Program-made: the position numbers and the translations under genes
Shown: in pieces, positions 59,928-64,000 of the stretch
How positions within the stretch are numbered: position 1 is the first letter of the stretch
Layout of the letters: the number at the start of each line of letters is the position of its first letter
From: Inonotus obliquus
Taxonomy: Eukaryota > Basidiomycota > Agaricomycetes > Hymenochaetales > Hymenochaetaceae
Assembly: GCA_032164295.1 (NCBI GenBank)
Contig: JAJHTX010000007.1
Coordinates: 620,001-684,000, forward strand
DNA: 64,000 bases
Reading direction: 5' to 3'
Notes under the pieces: generated by a model
The model's database searches: none
Seen by the model: the letters and a program-made list of their open reading frames with translations, nothing else
What the model was told of the DNA's origin: nothing

Positions 59928-60920
59928 AGCATACGTTTCCTCCCCATTCTTTAGAAAAATCCAGTCTTCCTCGAGGGAGACGCATTGCTGAGTTCATTGC
60001 ATTTCTTTCTCTTTCTCTTTCCTCAAGGGCTGATAGTTTGCATCTCTTGGACCCTTCTGCCGTTCTCTGCACATGTTTCCCCCCATCTCACCGCATTCAG
60101 TATTATCCATTGCATTCCATTGTTCATTCACTGCTTCTCGCACGAGTTTTTGATCCTCTCGCATATGGTTTTTCGTAGTTTTTGACATCATGCATGAGTC
60201 TTCTAGTTCTGTCCCCGCTCCGTTACTACTTTTTCACTATAGTTACTGATGCTGCCTATGCATGCCTGCATCATTTTCCCACTCTCATTCAGCGCGTGTT
60301 TCGGTAGTTTTTCATCGCATTTCCTGTCCCCTTTCTTGTTCGTGTGACATAACCTGCCCGTGATCTGTTCAATTTAGCATGCGCTTGTTCATACTCAGTC
60401 TACCTGTACTACTTACAAACCAGAGGTTGACTTTGCAACTCAACTATCATCACCTTATTCGAGAATACTTTTTCTTCGAGCATAATGCCTTTATTTTGTG
60501 TAATTCTGCGTCAAAAAGTCTTTACGCGCATATGTACTTATTGTAGTCTAAATGAAGTGCCTTGTGACCAGAAAGAATACGCCAGCATCACATTTCCTTC
60601 CGGGTCCTCCGGAATGCAGGGGGTTCTGATGCCCTAGAAGTTGAAACCGTAGCTGAAGTTTGGCGAGCATTGATGTCCGGAAGATTGTTGGAACGGGATG
60701 GCGTTAGCAAACGGTCTGTGCAGTTGCAGTGATTCATCAGTCCCTTGGGTTCGGATAGCGGTCGAGCTAGAATATCATGAGAAGGTTAAGGAACACTGCA
60801 TGCCTATCACCTCACAGCTCTGGACGCTCACACTCCTGTCCCCCAACCAGTAGGACATTCAACTCTTCATCTTCTTGGAAGATGGCCCACCCTTCGAGCT
60901 TCTATAAAAAGATGGACTAA
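59928..60920. other. Intergenic, no gene seen
   Basis: Probably the 3' untranslated region of the CENP-B-type gene (T/C-rich to about 60500) and the 3' region of the convergent DUF2462 gene. No further gene was recognised. Confidence 0.45.
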
Positions 60921-61272
60921 TCAATGCCAGCACATCGTGAAAAGTGAAAGTACGAACTCTGCGGGAACTTCACTCCGTAAGATCGAGAGTGTGCCAGGAG
61001 ATGCTGCAGATGCAAGTTGGTGCTCGATTGATCGGTTTATCTTTGCTGATAGTTGCTGTTTGTGATAGAAACGATGGACAGTCAGATACTTGACAACGAC
61101 ATTGTGTGGTGTGCAAGCAACGGAGTACCTTGTGCAAGGAAGCTTGTTTAACGGCAGCAGCTTTCTTCGGTGCGATAACTCGTCTGCCCTTCTTTGGATT
61201 GGCCGCAGCCTTGGAAGCATGCCGTGAGGACTCTTGCTTCTTTTGAAGACCCTTTGACTTTCCCTGGACCAT
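60921..61272 (-). CDS. DUF2462 (UPF0390) small basic protein
   Basis: Exons are 61272-61129 and 61055-60921, phase 0, giving 92 residues. The N-terminus MVQGKSKGLQKKQESSRHAS and the basic KAAANPKKGRRVIAPKKAAA are the conserved core of the DUF2462/UPF0390 family. Exon 2 contributes LSAKINRSIEHQLASAASPG. The very high Lys/Arg/Ala content suggests a nucleic-acid or ribosome-biogenesis association, but the function is not established. The last 20 residues (VPAEFVLSLFTMCWH) are not typical; a small unrecognised intron may replace them. Confidence 0.78.
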
Positions 61273-61922
61273 CGTTGAATTCCAGTTTGTTGACGGGTTA
61301 CGAAGGTTGAGTTGAGAATTGAAATGAATTTTTCGATTCGGAAGGTCGTTCACACGTTCCCGTCATCACGTGGAAGACACGTCCTGTCACGTCACAGTTT
61401 CTGATGTGACTATTCTGTCTTCACCTGAAACAGCCATGTACAATCTAACATCTCATTTCTTACACTTTCTGGAAGACCTGCGTATTACGAGACGTTGTCG
61501 TGCTGTCTCGCCGCTGTAGGACCACTGTATTACGTTGATATCTTCATTTTGCAGAAGATCGGTCTCACGGTACAGCGGCTATCGTGCAATTCTCTGACTG
61601 AAGTTCGTTCCAGTGTTCTACTCCTCGGCCAGAATTATGGCACGTGTCATGAATTGAAGATGTTTTCTTTGCATCTGGAAGTCGCATAAATATACAGAGT
61701 AATCCCGACATAGGTTACTGCCGCTGCGGCCCGCTTCATTGCACCCTTTCTGTGTTCAACCCGACGTTCTTTACTTCTTTGGGTCCTATGAATAGTCACG
61801 AGGCAGATAAATCGTCCGTTCCACGCTAAATAGGCGACGAAATACAACGTATAAGTGGCCATGCTGTCATGTATTGCCGCTCAGCTCTATCACCGCTGGA
61901 ATTGCATCGCCTGGTAATCCAG
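61273..61922. other. Intergenic between divergent DUF2462 and beta-galactosidase genes
   Basis: Contains both promoters. No supported gene. An upstream in-frame ATG for the beta-galactosidase is at 61869. Confidence 0.45.
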
Positions 61923-64000
61923 ATGTTTCAGTTTCGTTATCGCATACTTTGGCTCGTTGCGGTTGCCCTTGTTCTTTCTGCGATTGGAAGTGCATTTACA
62001 TCAACTGGCCTCACTGATGAGGTACAATGGGATAACTATAGCTTAGCGCTAAAAGGTCAACGGACGTTCCTTCTGTAAGTGTCGTTTCACACTTCATCGC
62101 CATGTGCATTCATTAATTTGACCTAGCTCTGGCGAGTTTCATACGTTTCGTCTACCTGTTCCCTCCCTATGGCTCGACATTTTACAAAAAACGAAGGCCA
62201 TGGGCCTGAACGCGGTTAGCGTGTATTTACATTGTAAGTCTCGAGTTATCCTTTCTCGTAAATGATAGGTCAACTCCAGCTCTCCCAGGGGGTCAAATTC
62301 ATCCATCTCCGGGAGTCATCGACTTCGATGGAATACGAGCTGTGCAGGCGTTGTTCGACGCCGCCAAGGTGGCCGGTATTTGGATCGTCCTTAGACCAGG
62401 TACGTTGTTGCCACAAACCCATGAACTATACTTAGCCACCCGGATATAGGCCCGTATATGAACGGCGAAACGACAGCAGGGGGTATCCCGCACTGGGTCA
62501 CTTCGCAAGTTGCCGGAACTCTTAGGACGAATGCCACCGATTACCATGCCGCGTGGGAGGATTATGTACTTGGAATCATTAATGTTACAGTTCCAAACCA
62601 GATCACCGAGGGAGGGCCAGTGATAGGTATGATTATGGTGGCGTTACATGTCTTCTAGACCTGACTAGGCATTGCTTCCAGCTGTGCAAATTGGTTCGCC
62701 AAGTGTCCTTGATTTTCATGAGTTAACCTCAACGCTTTATTGCAGATAACGAATATTCGCAGAGCGGCTTCGGAAGAGCGGAGTACTTCGTGGAATTGGA
62801 AAGCGCGTACCGAGCAGGCGGAATTGCAGTTCCATTGACTTACAATGACCCCGGGGAGCGTATGAACTTCATTAACGGAACGGTTCGTGTCTACGGTTAT
62901 TACCTATCTAAAGTGACATTGACACGTTACCCGTAATAGGGCGCAGTTGATATCTATGGGTATACATAGCCTTCCAAGGATGAGTCGCCATTCAACTGAC
63001 AGAGACTTTCAACAGGCTGGACTCTTATCCTCAAGGCTTCGATTGTTCAAACCCCGGCCGGTGGGCACCGATTCCCAGTAACTGGCATGATTACCATGAG
63101 GGTGCGTCAATGTTCATTAATGAAAGTCGAAGTAGCCTAATCTGTCCTCAGTGGTAAACCCAAGTCAGCCATTTTATTTCCCGGAGGTAAGCCAAGGAGA
63201 TCTTATAAAACTCTCAAAGCTGACAGGAAGACAATAGTTTCAAGGTGGCTCGTTCGATGCTTGGGGACCTACTGCGCCAGGATATGACGCATGTAGAGAA
63301 TTGACCGGTCCTGACTTCCAGGATGTATTCTACAAGGCGGGGCTCTGGGCGGCGAATGCAAAGCTCCTCAATTTCTACATGCTTTACGGGTGCGCACCAA
63401 TAGTTGCATTCTAATTTGGGCAATATTGATTTAGTCTGTAAGGGGAACATCATGGGGAGGCATAGCATTTCCGGGAGTATACAGTAAGATGCAACTATGG
63501 AGCGAAACTTTCGAATGCTGACGGATTTGTCTCGTATAGCTTCCTACGATTATGGCAGTGCCATTGCAGAGAATCGAGTTTTAACATTAAAGGCCGCGGA
63601 ACTACGGCGGCAAGGTCTCTGTATCCGATCTTCACCCGATTTCTACAAGACAGATTGGATTGGCAATAGTTCGTCCTCAGCCGTCAGCATATCAAATACA
63701 AGCGCATTCGCTGTATTCCTCTCCAATCCTGACACCGGAGCCGGCTTCTATATCACACGACAGAGCGACTCGACGTCGACGTGAGTGTTTGCTCCAGAAT
63801 GCAGCATGAACTCTGGTGCGATTATGAAATTTTAGCGCAATTACCGATTTCAGTCTTCAAGTCTCAACGACGAATGGAACATTGACAATTCCTCAGGTCA
63901 TTCCATCCATCAGGCTTTCTGGTCGTCAATCCAAAGTCATTGTCACCGACTATCGCTTCGGTGATTCTCATGTTCTGTACTCAACTGCTTCCATTTTGTT
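61923..64000 (+). CDS. Secreted GH35 beta-galactosidase, copy 2 (runs off the window)
   Basis: A paralogue of the gene at 49400, with the same exon pattern where compared. The chosen start gives a signal peptide ([20 protein letters not shown]). Then come [52 protein letters not shown], the acid/base motif [14 protein letters not shown] (about 62745), [16 protein letters not shown], and the nucleophile Glu in [13 protein letters not shown], split by an intron at about 63186-63240. [16 protein letters not shown] and the start of the beta-sandwich region ([15 protein letters not shown]) follow. The gene continues past 64000, so the C-terminal half is missing here. No internal lesion was seen. 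Confidence 0.88.

Overview
The window reads as genomic DNA of a filamentous basidiomycete, most likely an Agaricomycete. The reasons are many short spliceosomal introns (about 50-90 bp, GT...AG), fungal-specific genes (an RTT109-type histone acetyltransferase, HRI1, MRPL20, an ATG26-type sterol glucosyltransferase with GRAM and PH regions, EAF6, isocitrate lyase) and a Ty1/Copia element. I cannot name the species from sequence alone.

Layout. 0-5 kb: a broken minus-strand Copia retrotransposon (gag-protease and integrase) split by a GTACCG-rich insertion and lacking reverse transcriptase. 5-10.5 kb: a duplicated, decayed block, two small three-exon genes of family A, a BTB-domain gene and a truncated BTB copy. 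11.5-16 kb: housekeeping genes (dynein light chain LC8, cullin, mitochondrial ribosomal protein L20). 16.6-21.4 kb: three tandem copies of a second small three-exon family (B). 21.6-31 kb: a probable pseudogene, the sterol glucosyltransferase, EAF6 and isocitrate lyase. 31.4-36.1 kb: two more family A genes inside an inverted copy of the 5-8.8 kb block, plus an orphan promoter. 37.5-39.2 kb: RTT109. 40-41.7 kb: two further family A genes in tandem. 42.7-48.1 kb: a long low-complexity coiled-coil protein and a divergent F-box-like/LRR protein. 49.4-64 kb: two secreted GH35 beta-galactosidases flanking HRI1, a CENP-B-type HTH protein and a DUF2462 nucleolar-type protein. The second beta-galactosidase runs off the window.

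The most unusual content is the set of nine small genes (six family A, three family B) dispersed through 25 kb or more. Each resolves into three exons with both introns in phase 1. They share an aromatic-AY ending to exon 1, a WF or YF motif at the end of exon 2, and a C-terminal block of the form (W/Y)F..(D/N)D......R...W...(F/L). They have no recognisable domain, no signal peptide and no membrane segment. Family A copies on both strands carry a common upstream region of about 280 bp. The cluster has spread by tandem and inverted segmental duplication, leaving an orphan promoter, one copy with an internal stop and degenerate passenger sequences. The housekeeping genes around it look intact and serve independent functions: ubiquitin ligase scaffold, glyoxylate shunt, chromatin acetylation, sterol glycoside synthesis and galactoside hydrolysis.
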